Source: an uncultured Anaerolineae bacterium
Lineage (GTDB): Bacteria; Chloroflexota; Anaerolineae; J036; Brachytrichaceae
Direction of reading: 5' to 3'
Assembly (NCBI GenBank): GCA_937959265.1
Contig: CALGMA010000003.1
Coordinates: 62,001 to 126,000, forward strand
Length of the DNA: 64,000 bases
The first letter of the stretch is position 1; each line of letters begins with the position of its first letter. The translations under genes were made by a program, and so were the position numbers. Of the stretch, positions 54,542-62,583 are shown piece after piece. The notes below the pieces were generated by a model. That model did no database searches and had not been told where the DNA came from. It was given only the letters and a program-made list of their open reading frames with translations.

Positions 54542-56392
54542 ATGATGCTCGAATCCTCAATCGTCATCGCTGTCACAGTGGCGATCATGCTCCTTGCGGC
54601 GACGATCCTCAGCATGGTCTGTCTGCGTCGCCGAAGCGAGGCCCGTCACCGGTTGAGCACACGCGTGGCCGAACTCCAGGCCCTGAGTGATGCTGTGAGC
54701 GCCATCGCCGCTGCATCGCTGGACGAAGATGAGCTTTGCCGGCTGGTGTACGAGCGCGCCGCGCAGGTCGTGGACGCCTCCGACTTTCAGCTCGGCCTGT
54801 TCGACGGTAGCCGCTATGTGATCAAGTTGCGCTACAGGCAAGGCGTAGCGCAACCCGGCTCTCAGTTCGACTTGTCGGAGACGGGCGGCATCGTGGGGTG
54901 GCTGCGCGATCATGGCCAGCCGCTGATTGTGTATGACTTCCGAATCGAGATGGATAATCTGCCGGCCAAACCGCGCTACAGCAGTGCCAATCCGCCGCGT
55001 TCCGCCGTGTTCGTCCCTATGGTCACGCGCGACACGGTGATCGGCGCCCTCGCGATCCAAAGCGAGCGACCGAACGCCTATACCGATGCGCACCTGCGCA
55101 TGCTCAGCATCATTGCCAACCAAGCAGCTGCGGCGATTCAAAACGCGCGCGCCTTGCAGCGCGAACGCACGCGTGCCCGGCAGATGGAGCTGGTGAGCGA
55201 GGTGGCGCGCTCGACTGCCTCACTGTTCGACCTCCAGTCACTCCTGCCGCGTCTTGTCCAATCCATCCAGTCCGCTTTTGGCTATTACTTCGTCGGCATC
55301 TTTCTGGTGGATGAGTTGGGGCAGATCGTATGCAGCGCAGCCAGCCATCCGGCTGTGATCGGCAAGCGCCAGCGCATGGGCGAGGGGTTGGTCGGCGCGT
55401 GCATCGCTGAAGGGCGCATGATCGTTGTGGACAACACATCGTGTGACGGACGCTTCATCTTCATGCCGGAGATGCCGGCGACGCAAAGCGAGGCCGTGCT
55501 GCCGCTCAAGATCGGCGAGCGCGTGATCGGTGCGCTCGACTTGCAATCGGACCAGCTATGTGCGTTCGATCGCGATGAGGCACACTATTTAGAGGTGCTG
55601 TCACAGCAGGTTGCCATCGCTGTCGAAGATGCCCGGTTGTATGAGCAATCGGTCGAACGTCAGCAACTCGAACAGGAGCTGAACTTCGCGCGCGAAATCC
55701 AGACCAGCTTCCTCCCGAAAGTCTGGCCGCAGGTCGAGGGCTGGAGCGTGGCCGGCAAGTGGCGCGCTGCGCGGCAGGTAGGCGGCGACTTCTACGATTT
55801 CATCGCCCTGCCCGGATCGCGTTGGGGCTTCGTGATCGCCGACGTGGCCGACAAGGGGGTGCCTGCCGCGCTGTTCATGGCGCTGTCGCGTACGCTGATT
55901 CGCGCAGTGGCCTTCAGCGGCCGGGAGCCGGACGAGGCGCTGGCGCGTGCCAACCAACTGATTCAAGCCGACTCGACCTCCGATCTGTTCGTCACCATGA
56001 TCTACGCGATCTGGGACCCGCGTGCTGGAAATATGGCCTTGGCCAATGCTGGGCATAATCCGCCACTGCTGTGCCGTGTAGACGGTGAGGTCAGTGTGCT
56101 TCGCTCGCGCGGCATCGCGCTGGGCGTAGTGGATCGGTTGTTGCCGGAGTCGGTCTTCCTCGAACTGCAGGCCGGCGATGTGTTGTTGCTCTACACTGAT
56201 GGCATGACCGACGCGATTGACGAAAGCGGCGAGGCGTTCGGTATGCCGCGCTTGCAAGCGGCGCTGGCGCAATCCCGTCACCTCGACGCCGAGGGTATCG
56301 CTAATGCGCTGCTGCAGGCTGTGGACGAGTTCATCGGCGATGAGGCTGCCTTCGACGATCAAACGCTTGTCGTGCTCAAGCGCGAGGTGTAA
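54542..56392 (+). CDS. Membrane-anchored GAF-GAF-PP2C (RsbU/SpoIIE) serine phosphatase
   Basis: 616 residues. An N-terminal TM helix (SSIVIAVTVAIMLLAATILSMV), then two GAF domains (about 45-200 and 225-375), then a PP2C-like phosphatase (about 390-610). The phosphatase has FAREIQTSFLP, ARQVGGDFYDFIAL with metal Asp, GFVIADVADKGVPAALFMALSR and LFTDGMTDA-like LYTDGMTDA. It likely responds to a small ligand by dephosphorylating an anti-sigma-factor antagonist; no partner kinase or STAS gene is nearby. Confidence 0.88.
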   Translation: MMLESSIVIAVTVAIMLLAATILSMVCLRRRSEARHRLSTRVAELQALSDAVSAIAAASLDEDELCRLVYERAAQVVDASDFQLGLFDGSRYVIKLRYRQGVAQPGSQFDLSETGGIVGWLRDHGQPLIVYDFRIEMDNLPAKPRYSSANPPRSAVFVPMVTRDTVIGALAIQSERPNAYTDAHLRMLSIIANQAAAAIQNARALQRERTRARQMELVSEVARSTASLFDLQSLLPRLVQSIQSAFGYYFVGIFLVDELGQIVCSAASHPAVIGKRQRMGEGLVGACIAEGRMIVVDNTSCDGRFIFMPEMPATQSEAVLPLKIGERVIGALDLQSDQLCAFDRDEAHYLEVLSQQVAIAVEDARLYEQSVERQQLEQELNFAREIQTSFLPKVWPQVEGWSVAGKWRAARQVGGDFYDFIALPGSRWGFVIADVADKGVPAALFMALSRTLIRAVAFSGREPDEALARANQLIQADSTSDLFVTMIYAIWDPRAGNMALANAGHNPPLLCRVDGEVSVLRSRGIALGVVDRLLPESVFLELQAGDVLLLYTDGMTDAIDESGEAFGMPRLQAALAQSRHLDAEGIANALLQAVDEFIGDEAAFDDQTLVVLKREV

Positions 56393-56466
56393 GCGATCGC
56401 GAAGATCGACAAAATAACGCCGTCACCGTTTGCTCGGGCCCAAGGTACAGCGTCAGACGAGCTCAT

Positions 56467-57127
56467 TCACCGGGAGGAGCAAGGGTAGCCGATGATGGCC
56501 AGCGCCATCGGCAGCCCGAGCGTTCCCGCGCGCACCGCCGACACGTGCGTGCTGCCGACCGCAATCCATACCGGCAACGGGTTTTGCATCGGCCGCGAAT
56601 ACACGCCGAGGCCGCCCAGCGCTGGGCGGTGCTTGCCCGACCACGTCACACGCTCGCTCTCGCGCAGCGTCAGCAACAGGTCGAGCTTCTCGGCGAACAA
56701 CTCATCGTAGTCGTGCAAGGTCGTAGCCGAACAGTGGATACGACTCAATGAACGAGCCGCGCCCGGCCATGATCTCGGCGCGGCCGTTCGAGAGCATGTC
56801 GAGCGTAGCGAAGTTCTGGAACACGCGCACCGGGTCGTCGGAACTGAGCATGGTGACGGCGGTGGACAGGCGGATGCGCTTCGTGCGCCCTGCCGCTGCG
56901 CCCAGAATCACCGCCGGCGCCGAGGCGAGGAATTCGGGCCAATGATGCTCGCCGATGGCGAACACATCCAGCCCGACCTGATCGGCCAGCTCGATCGTCT
57001 CGATCAAGTTAGCCATGCGCTCGACCGGGCTGATGGTCTGGACGGTGATGGGATCGGGCGTGTTTTCGACGAACAAATGCATACCGACTTCGAAGGCGCT
57101 GTTGTGAGTGTGCGGGTTCAGGGTCAC
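56467..57127 (-). pseudogene. Frameshifted, truncated LLM-class luciferase-like oxidoreductase
   Basis: The N-terminal part is clear: [40 protein letters not shown], then [21 protein letters not shown]. An extra base at about 56716 then breaks the frame. The second frame resumes with [26 protein letters not shown] and ends at [13 protein letters not shown]. About 120 residues of the C-terminus are missing. Decay is therefore double: a frameshift and a truncation. Confidence 0.75.
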
Positions 57128-57188
57128 CCCCCCGCAGGTTAGCACAGCCTCTTGGCTCTCACCCTGCCTGAGACCGCACAATGGCGGC

Positions 57189-57452
57189 ATGGCACAGTCC
57201 AGCATTTTCAACGGCCGCTACACAGCCGACCCGCGCCTGCTCGCGTGGCGCAAGTTCAATCAGGCAATCGGCATGGACAGCTCGGCCGGCATCCTATATG
57301 AGACGCATCGCGTGCGCGTCGGCGAATATGAGTGCATCTACGGCAATATGCCGCACTTTAGCCTGGCTGCAGTGAGCGAGCATGTGCCCGTCACCAGACG
57401 CCGCGAGACCATGCGCGGGCGCTTGGGGCGGCAAGGAGTCGCCAATGCCTGA
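57189..57452 (+). CDS. DUF4188-like protein, short or N-terminally truncated
   Basis: 87 residues. [46 protein letters not shown] resembles the C-terminal half of DUF4188 proteins, which usually have some 60-70 residues more at the front. The ATG at 57189 has no clear ribosome-binding site. It overlaps the start of the next gene by 8 bp (57445-57452), suggesting translational coupling. It lies next to a decaying gene, so truncation is plausible. Confidence 0.6.
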   Translation: MAQSSIFNGRYTADPRLLAWRKFNQAIGMDSSAGILYETHRVRVGEYECIYGNMPHFSLAAVSEHVPVTRRRETMRGRLGRQGVANA

Positions 57453-58128
57453 GCGGACGCGCGTGGTCAAGATCAAGCTGCCTCTAGCCAACGCCTACGT
57501 GCTCGCCGGCAATTGCACAGTGCTGGTGGACACCGGCGCGCCGGGCGATCATGCCAGGATCGTCGCTGCGCTGGCGCGTGAAGGAATTGCGCCGCGCGAC
57601 ATCGCCTTGATCTTGCTGACGCACGGCCACGGCGATCACGCCGGCAGCGCCCGGGCACTGCGCGCGTTGACCGGCGCGCCGGTCGCTTTGCATGTAGCGG
57701 ATGTGGACATGGTGCGTCGGGGGCGGAATCGCTCTCTCTCGGCTACCCGTTGGACGGCGCGCATCCTCAGGCCGTTTGTGGATAAGCCGTTCGAGGCGTT
57801 TGAGCCAGACATCTGCTTCGAGGACGAGTCGTCACTGGCGTCATTTGGCGGGCACGGCATGCCTGGCCGAGTGATTCACACGCCGGGCCATACTGCCGGC
57901 TCGGTCAGCGTGCTGGTTGAGGATGTCGCCATCGCCGGCGATGTGATGATGGGTGGGCATCTCGGCGGGGAGATTTGGCCAGTCCAGCCACGCCTGCACT
58001 ACTTCGCTGAAGACAGAATCGCCTTGCGCCAGAGCATTGCCCGGCTGATCGCGCTCGTGCCTCGCACGTGGTACGTCGGCCATGGCGGACCTGTGACGAT
58101 GGCAGATGTGGAGCGTGTGTTTGGTTGA
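57445..58128 (+). CDS. Metallo-beta-lactamase-fold hydrolase
   Basis: 227 residues with the dinuclear zinc motif THGHGDHAGS, a further metal ligand in HTPGHTAGSV, IAGDVMMGG and the final GHGGPV. The opening VLVDTGAPGDH is typical. AAGGAG precedes the ATG at 57445. Substrate unknown: glyoxalase II, lactonase and generic hydrolase are all possible. Confidence 0.87.
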   Translation: MPERTRVVKIKLPLANAYVLAGNCTVLVDTGAPGDHARIVAALAREGIAPRDIALILLTHGHGDHAGSARALRALTGAPVALHVADVDMVRRGRNRSLSATRWTARILRPFVDKPFEAFEPDICFEDESSLASFGGHGMPGRVIHTPGHTAGSVSVLVEDVAIAGDVMMGGHLGGEIWPVQPRLHYFAEDRIALRQSIARLIALVPRTWYVGHGGPVTMADVERVFG

Positions 58129-58182
58129 GCCAGCGGACGGACGCGTTCGGCGCCCGCATCGCGCAGTCGCACGGTCGCGCAA

Positions 58183-58188
58183 TAGAAT
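58183..58188 (+). promoter_or_regulatory. -10 box of the MerR gene (leaderless candidate)
   Basis: TAGAAT 6 nt before the ATG at 58195. Confidence 0.45.
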
Positions 58189-58194
58189 AGCGCC

Positions 58195-59070
58195 ATGCTC
58201 CGCATTGGCGACTTCTCGCAACTGGCGCAGGTGAGCGTGCCTACCCTTCGGCACTACGACGAACTCGGCCTGCTCAAGCCTGCCCACGTGGACAAGTTCA
58301 CCGATTATCGCTACTACACAGTGGAACAACTGCCACGCCTCAATCGCATCCTTGCCCTGAAGGATTTGGGCCTGTCGCTCGACCAGATTAAGCGCCTGTT
58401 GAAGGACGACGTGCCGCCAGCGCAGTTGCGTGGCATGTTGGCGATGAAGCAGGCCGCGATCGAACAGCAGATCGAGGTCGAGCAGGCGCGGCTCGCACGG
58501 GTGGAGGCGCGCCTGCGGCAGATCGAAAGCGAGGGGCAGGCGTCGAAGTACGACGTGGTGCTGAAAAAAGTGGACGCGATGACGATCGCCGGCCTGCGAC
58601 AGGTCGTCCCGCATGTCTCGCAGATGGGCGACTTGCGTTGGCCCACGCTCGATCGCCTGTACGATTGGTTGAAAGCGCGCGGCGTTGCGGAGGACAATGC
58701 GCAGCCGGAGTTGATGATCTATCACAACTCCGAATACAGCGACGAGAACATCCAGATGGAGGTTGCGGTCGGGCTGGACAACACTGCATTGAAGGTGCTG
58801 GCGCGGGATGAGCGCAGGGACGGGCCGGTACAGGTGCATAAACTGCCACGCGTCGAGGCGATGGCGACCACCATCCATCACGGTCGCCTGTACGACATTC
58901 CGGAAGCCATCATCGCGCTCTTTCGGTGGATCGGCAGCAACGGCTATTGCTCGGCTGGCTCGATTCGCGAAGTGCATCTGTTCGGGCGCGAGCACGACAT
59001 CCCCAATGAAGAAGAGGCCATCCACACGTCGCGGGTGATGGAGATTCAAATCCCCGTCGAACGGGAGTAG
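58195..59070 (+). CDS. MerR-family regulator with GyrI-like effector domain
   Basis: 291 residues: MerR winged-helix DNA-binding domain at residues 1-70 (IGDFSQLAQVSVPTLRHYDELGLLKPAHVDKFTDYRYY), a coiled-coil linker, and a C-terminal GyrI-like small-molecule-binding domain from about residue 120. This is the layout of BmrR/TipA-type regulators that bind lipophilic cations or drugs. A transporter target is not obvious nearby. The next gene is a lipid hydroxylase, which may or may not be its target. Confidence 0.88.
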   Translation: MLRIGDFSQLAQVSVPTLRHYDELGLLKPAHVDKFTDYRYYTVEQLPRLNRILALKDLGLSLDQIKRLLKDDVPPAQLRGMLAMKQAAIEQQIEVEQARLARVEARLRQIESEGQASKYDVVLKKVDAMTIAGLRQVVPHVSQMGDLRWPTLDRLYDWLKARGVAEDNAQPELMIYHNSEYSDENIQMEVAVGLDNTALKVLARDERRDGPVQVHKLPRVEAMATTIHHGRLYDIPEAIIALFRWIGSNGYCSAGSIREVHLFGREHDIPNEEEAIHTSRVMEIQIPVERE

Positions 59071-59205
59071 TCGCTCCGGCCTAACTGACGTGACATCAAC
59101 TGCCGTCAAACTCATGCTTGCCTGCACTTCACGCCGCGCGTTGACACGGTTGCTTTGCACACGTAGGCGCTCAATTACAATACAGCGCGCCGACAAGGAG
59201 GCAGT

Positions 59206-59916
59206 ATGAAATTGCTCGATCGATTGATGGCAGTGGATGTTGACGCCATCCCCCATGACAAGATCATTTACGACCAGGCGCCGGTACGCTTGTTCAAGTC
59301 CGACTTTCTCGAGAAGTTCACGCATATCACGCCGCAGGCGATCTTGTGCATCTGGTTGCCGGTGATCGCGTTCTTCGCTGTCACAGGGGTGCTGAACTGG
59401 CCGGCCGGCGCGTCGCCGTTGTGGTATCTCGCCGCATTTGGATTCGGCTTCGTATTGTTGTGGACGTTTCTCGAGTACATCCTGCACCGCTTCGTATTTC
59501 ACTACCGGCCACGCAGCCGGACGCAGTGGCAGTTGATCTTCCTGTTCCACGGCGTGCACCATTACCAGCCGCACATTAAGACCCGACTGGTGATGCCGCC
59601 GGCGGTGAGCATTCCGGGCGCAATTCTCTTCTACGCCTTGTTCTACCTCGTGCTCGACGTCATCCTGGGTCTGCCGTTTCTCGTTGCGCCGATGTTCGCC
59701 GGCACTGTGCTGGGCTATGTCAGCTATGACATGATTCACTACGCCACGCATCACTTGCCTGCCAAAGGCAGCGCGATGAAGTTCCTCAAGCGTCATCACA
59801 TGGAACATCACTACAAGACGCCCGATGCGCGCTTTGGCGTGAGCACCAGCTTGTGGGATCAGGTCTTTCACACCGAGCCAGACGATGCCTCCCAGCCCTC
59901 GCACCGGCGCGCGTGA
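59206..59916 (+). CDS. Fatty acid hydroxylase / sterol desaturase superfamily membrane enzyme
   Basis: 236 residues. Several TM segments and a di-iron His cluster: LEYILHRFVFHY, FLFHGVHHYQPH, HYATHHLP and HHMEHHYKTPDARFGVS. These fit the integral-membrane 2-hydroxylase class. Substrate may be a fatty acid or hopanoid; unknown. AAGGAGG precedes the ATG at 59206. It follows the MerR gene with 135 bp between. Confidence 0.87.
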   Translation: MKLLDRLMAVDVDAIPHDKIIYDQAPVRLFKSDFLEKFTHITPQAILCIWLPVIAFFAVTGVLNWPAGASPLWYLAAFGFGFVLLWTFLEYILHRFVFHYRPRSRTQWQLIFLFHGVHHYQPHIKTRLVMPPAVSIPGAILFYALFYLVLDVILGLPFLVAPMFAGTVLGYVSYDMIHYATHHLPAKGSAMKFLKRHHMEHHYKTPDARFGVSTSLWDQVFHTEPDDASQPSHRRA

Positions 59917-60016
59917 GCACGTTTCGAACACAGCGGGGCGGAGAGGCCGGAAAGGTACTCAACTCTCCTTCGCCTTTCCCGCGGCTCCATGTTGAGAGTA
60001 CTGAACAGCGCCTCGC

Positions 60017-60022
60017 TATAAT
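60017..60022 (+). promoter_or_regulatory. -10 box of the NYN gene (leaderless candidate)
   Basis: A consensus TATAAT lies 8 nt before the ATG at 60031. Start of transcription would fall close to the A of the start codon. Confidence 0.6.
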
Positions 60023-60030
60023 CCACCCAG

Positions 60031-60864
60031 ATGCCAGGCTATCGAACCAGTGTAGGAATCTATGTGGATGTCGCGAATATTGCCATGAACGGCGGGTATG
60101 GCATGCAGTTCGATGTGCTGCGCGAATTTGCCTGCCATGACGACGCCGAAGTGGTTCGGTTGAATGCCTATGTCGCCTACGATGCAGCGCGCGCCGAAGA
60201 AGATCCGAGCTATGCCGAGGGCCAGCGCAACTTTCATTCCTCGTTGCGCGACTTCGGCTATAAGGTGATCCAGAAGAACGTCAAGCGTTATACCGACGCC
60301 GAAGGCAACACGATCGCCAAAGCCAACTCCGACCTCGACATGGCGGTAGACATGTTGCTGCAGTCCGAGAAGCTCGATCGCGTGTTGATGCTCACCGGCG
60401 ACGGGGATTTTGTGCAGGTCGTGCGCGCGCTGCAGAACCGTGGCTGCCGTGTCGAGTTAGTGGCGTTCGAAAACGTGTCGTCTGAACTGCGCCGCGAAGT
60501 GGACGTGTTCACGCCCGGCTGGCTCATCCCCAACTTGCTGCCGATCAAAAGCGCGCAACGCGGCGCGCCGGCTTGGGGCGAGATCGGCTCGCGCGTGCGC
60601 GGCGTGTGCTACTACCACAAAGAAGTCGAAGGTTACGGCTTCATGCGCTTCCTGGATCGCGTAGATGCCGATCTGTGGATCTCGGACACGCGCCGCAAGG
60701 ACTCACCTTACAAGACGGCGTATTTCCACGATACGTATTTGCTCGACCGCCTGGAGCCCGGTGAGATTCCCAACCGCGACATCATCTTCGAATTTGACTT
60801 GAACAAGAGTATGCGCAACGATGGGCTGGAGGCGCGCAACATCAAGATCGTTGCCCGTTTATAA
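60031..60864 (+). CDS. NYN-domain (LabA/DUF88-like) protein
   Basis: 277 residues. N-terminal PIN-like NYN nuclease domain (1-165) with acidic residues in VGIYVDVANIAMNGG, NSDLDMAVDMLL and MLTGDGDFVQVVRALQNRG, as expected for metal-dependent ribonuclease activity. The C-terminal part (195-277; RVRGVCYYHKEVEGYGFMRFLDR) looks like a cold-shock/S1-like beta fold and could bind RNA. Biological role unknown. Confidence 0.82.
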   Translation: MPGYRTSVGIYVDVANIAMNGGYGMQFDVLREFACHDDAEVVRLNAYVAYDAARAEEDPSYAEGQRNFHSSLRDFGYKVIQKNVKRYTDAEGNTIAKANSDLDMAVDMLLQSEKLDRVLMLTGDGDFVQVVRALQNRGCRVELVAFENVSSELRREVDVFTPGWLIPNLLPIKSAQRGAPAWGEIGSRVRGVCYYHKEVEGYGFMRFLDRVDADLWISDTRRKDSPYKTAYFHDTYLLDRLEPGEIPNRDIIFEFDLNKSMRNDGLEARNIKIVARL

Positions 60865-60884
60865 GCAAATCTGATCGTTGCGCA

Positions 60885-60890
60885 TAGAAT
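60885..60890 (+). promoter_or_regulatory. -10 box of the PPOX gene (leaderless candidate)
   Basis: TAGAAT 10 nt before the ATG at 60901. Confidence 0.4.
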
Positions 60891-60900
60891 TCGACTATCC

Positions 60901-61290
60901 ATGCCCAAGATTCCCAGCGAGTACCTCGATCTGTTCCAGAAGAAATCGTTTGCGCATCTGGCGACGGTCATGCCGGATGGCAGTCCACAGGTAACGCCGG
61001 TGTGGGTGGACTATGACGGCGACTACGTCGTCATCAACACTGCACGTGGCCGGGTGAAAGATCGCAACATGTCGCCGGGGGCGAAGGTTGCCATCGAGAT
61101 CATGGATGCCGAGAATCCCTACCGCTACATCCAAGTGCGTGGGCATGTCGCCGAGGTGACAGAAGCAGGCGTGCGTGAGCACATAGACCAGCTCTCGATC
61201 AAATACACCGGCAAGCCATTCGGCCCGCTGCGCCCCGGCGAAGTACGGGTGATCTACAAAATCGCTCCGGACAAGCTCGATTTGCACTGA
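60901..61290 (+). CDS. PPOX-class F420-dependent oxidoreductase
   Basis: 129 residues with the split beta-barrel flavin/F420 fold: FAHLATVMPDGSPQVTPVWVDYDGDYVVINTARGRVKDRNM and GHVAEVTE are family-typical. Members reduce biliverdin-like or other substrates with F420H2; the specific substrate is not known. The window's LLM enzyme also belongs to a class that commonly uses F420. Confidence 0.85.
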   Translation: MPKIPSEYLDLFQKKSFAHLATVMPDGSPQVTPVWVDYDGDYVVINTARGRVKDRNMSPGAKVAIEIMDAENPYRYIQVRGHVAEVTEAGVREHIDQLSIKYTGKPFGPLRPGEVRVIYKIAPDKLDLH

Positions 61291-61303
61291 GTTGGGGGCC
61301 CAC

Positions 61304-61347
61304 GAATTGCACAGAGATAAGGTTCATCTGTGAAATCTGTGCGATTC
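61304..61347. repeat. Imperfect inverted repeat (GAATTGCACAGA type)
   Basis: Arms GAATTGCACAGA (61304-61315) and TCTGTGCGATTC (61336-61347) with one mismatch, spaced by 20 nt. The inner ATCTGTGAA text repeats the arm. It lies between same-strand genes and may be a dispersed element or a terminator. Confidence 0.5.
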
Positions 61348-61369
61348 CGCGGCTCGCTTGCGCTTCCCC

Positions 61370-62536
61370 ATGAAGATAACCCGCATTACATCCATCATGG
61401 CCGACGGCGGCCATCGCATCATCGTCTTCGTCAAAGTGGAAACCGATCAGCCGGGCTTGATCGGGTGGGGTGAGGCCACGCTGGAGGGCAAGCCGCGCGC
61501 CGTCGTTGGCTGCATCCAAGACATGGAACCGATGATCGTCGGCCAGGACCCGCGCCGGGTCGAACACTGTTGGCAAATCCTGTATCGCAGCGGTTTCTGG
61601 CGCATGGGTGTGATCGGCCTCACGGCCATTAGCGGCATCGAGCAGGCGCTGTGGGACATCAAAGGCAAGGATCTGGGTGTGCCGATCTATGAGTTGCTCG
61701 GCGGGCGCGTGCGCGACAAAGTGCGTTGCTACACCCACTTCGGCGGCGATACGCCCGAAGCGATGGCCGAGAGCGCCCTCAGCAAGAAGGCGAAAGGCTG
61801 GACGGCCATCAAGACCGTGCCCGTGCCCATTACCAATGTTCTCGACGGTCCGCGCAAATTGGATGCGGCGGAAGCCGGCCTGCGTGCAGTGCGTGACGCC
61901 GTCGGCGACGACGTGGACATCTTGCTCGACATGCACGGGCGCCTGACGCCGCAGATGGCGATTCAATATGCCAAGCGCTTCGAGCCTTACACGCCGCTGT
62001 TTATCGAGGAGCCATGCCAGGCCGAGAACCCGGCGGTGATGGCCCGCGTGGCCAATGCCACCACCATCCCCATAGCGACTGGCGAGCGCCTGTTCCTGCG
62101 CTGGGGCTTCCGCGAGATCCTTGAGACGGGCGGGGCGAGCCTGCTGCAGCCCGATCCGTGCCATTGCGGCGGTATCAGCGAGACGCGCAAGATCGCGACG
62201 ATGGCCGAGACTTACTACGCTGGCCTCGCGCCGCACAACCCCTACGGTCCGCTGGCGACGGCGGTGAGCGTTCACATTGATCTGGTCTCCCCGAACTTCG
62301 TCATCCAGGAGATGATTGATCCGGATGTCGCGCCGGAAGCGCAGGCGCTGGTGAAAGAGCCGCTGCCGGTGGTGGATGGCCACATCCTGCCGCCGACCAA
62401 GCCCGGCCTTGGCGTTGAGGTGGATGAGGCTGAATGCGCCAAACGTCCTCCTGACTTCTCCATCGAGAAGTCCGGCGGCATGGTTATGCGCCACTACTAC
62501 GCCGCGCACGAGGACGGCGCAGTGGCGGATTCCTAA
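61370..62536 (+). CDS. Enolase-superfamily dehydratase (galactonate dehydratase-like)
   Basis: 388 residues. The capping domain is followed by a TIM barrel with metal ligands in DILLDMHGR, FIEEPCQAEN and IATGERLFLRWGF. The catalytic His lies in LAPHNPYGPLAT, the pattern of the mandelate racemase/D-galactonate dehydratase class. It likely dehydrates an aldonic or sugar acid. I took the ATG at 61370. The next gene may act in the same pathway. Confidence 0.85.
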   Translation: MKITRITSIMADGGHRIIVFVKVETDQPGLIGWGEATLEGKPRAVVGCIQDMEPMIVGQDPRRVEHCWQILYRSGFWRMGVIGLTAISGIEQALWDIKGKDLGVPIYELLGGRVRDKVRCYTHFGGDTPEAMAESALSKKAKGWTAIKTVPVPITNVLDGPRKLDAAEAGLRAVRDAVGDDVDILLDMHGRLTPQMAIQYAKRFEPYTPLFIEEPCQAENPAVMARVANATTIPIATGERLFLRWGFREILETGGASLLQPDPCHCGGISETRKIATMAETYYAGLAPHNPYGPLATAVSVHIDLVSPNFVIQEMIDPDVAPEAQALVKEPLPVVDGHILPPTKPGLGVEVDEAECAKRPPDFSIEKSGGMVMRHYYAAHEDGAVADS

Positions 62537-62583
62537 CCCTATTCCTCTCCCCGAGACAAAAAGTGGGGGTGGAGTTAACGCCA

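Noticed and set aside
56467-57127. Selenocysteine as the explanation of the interrupted luciferase-like gene
   Set aside because: Reading through the first frame's TGA does not restore homology; only a one-base shift does, and the C-terminus is missing.
57841-59931. A 696-codon minus-strand open frame
   Set aside because: It is a shadow of the MBL, MerR and hydroxylase genes, all of which have clear motifs on the plus strand.
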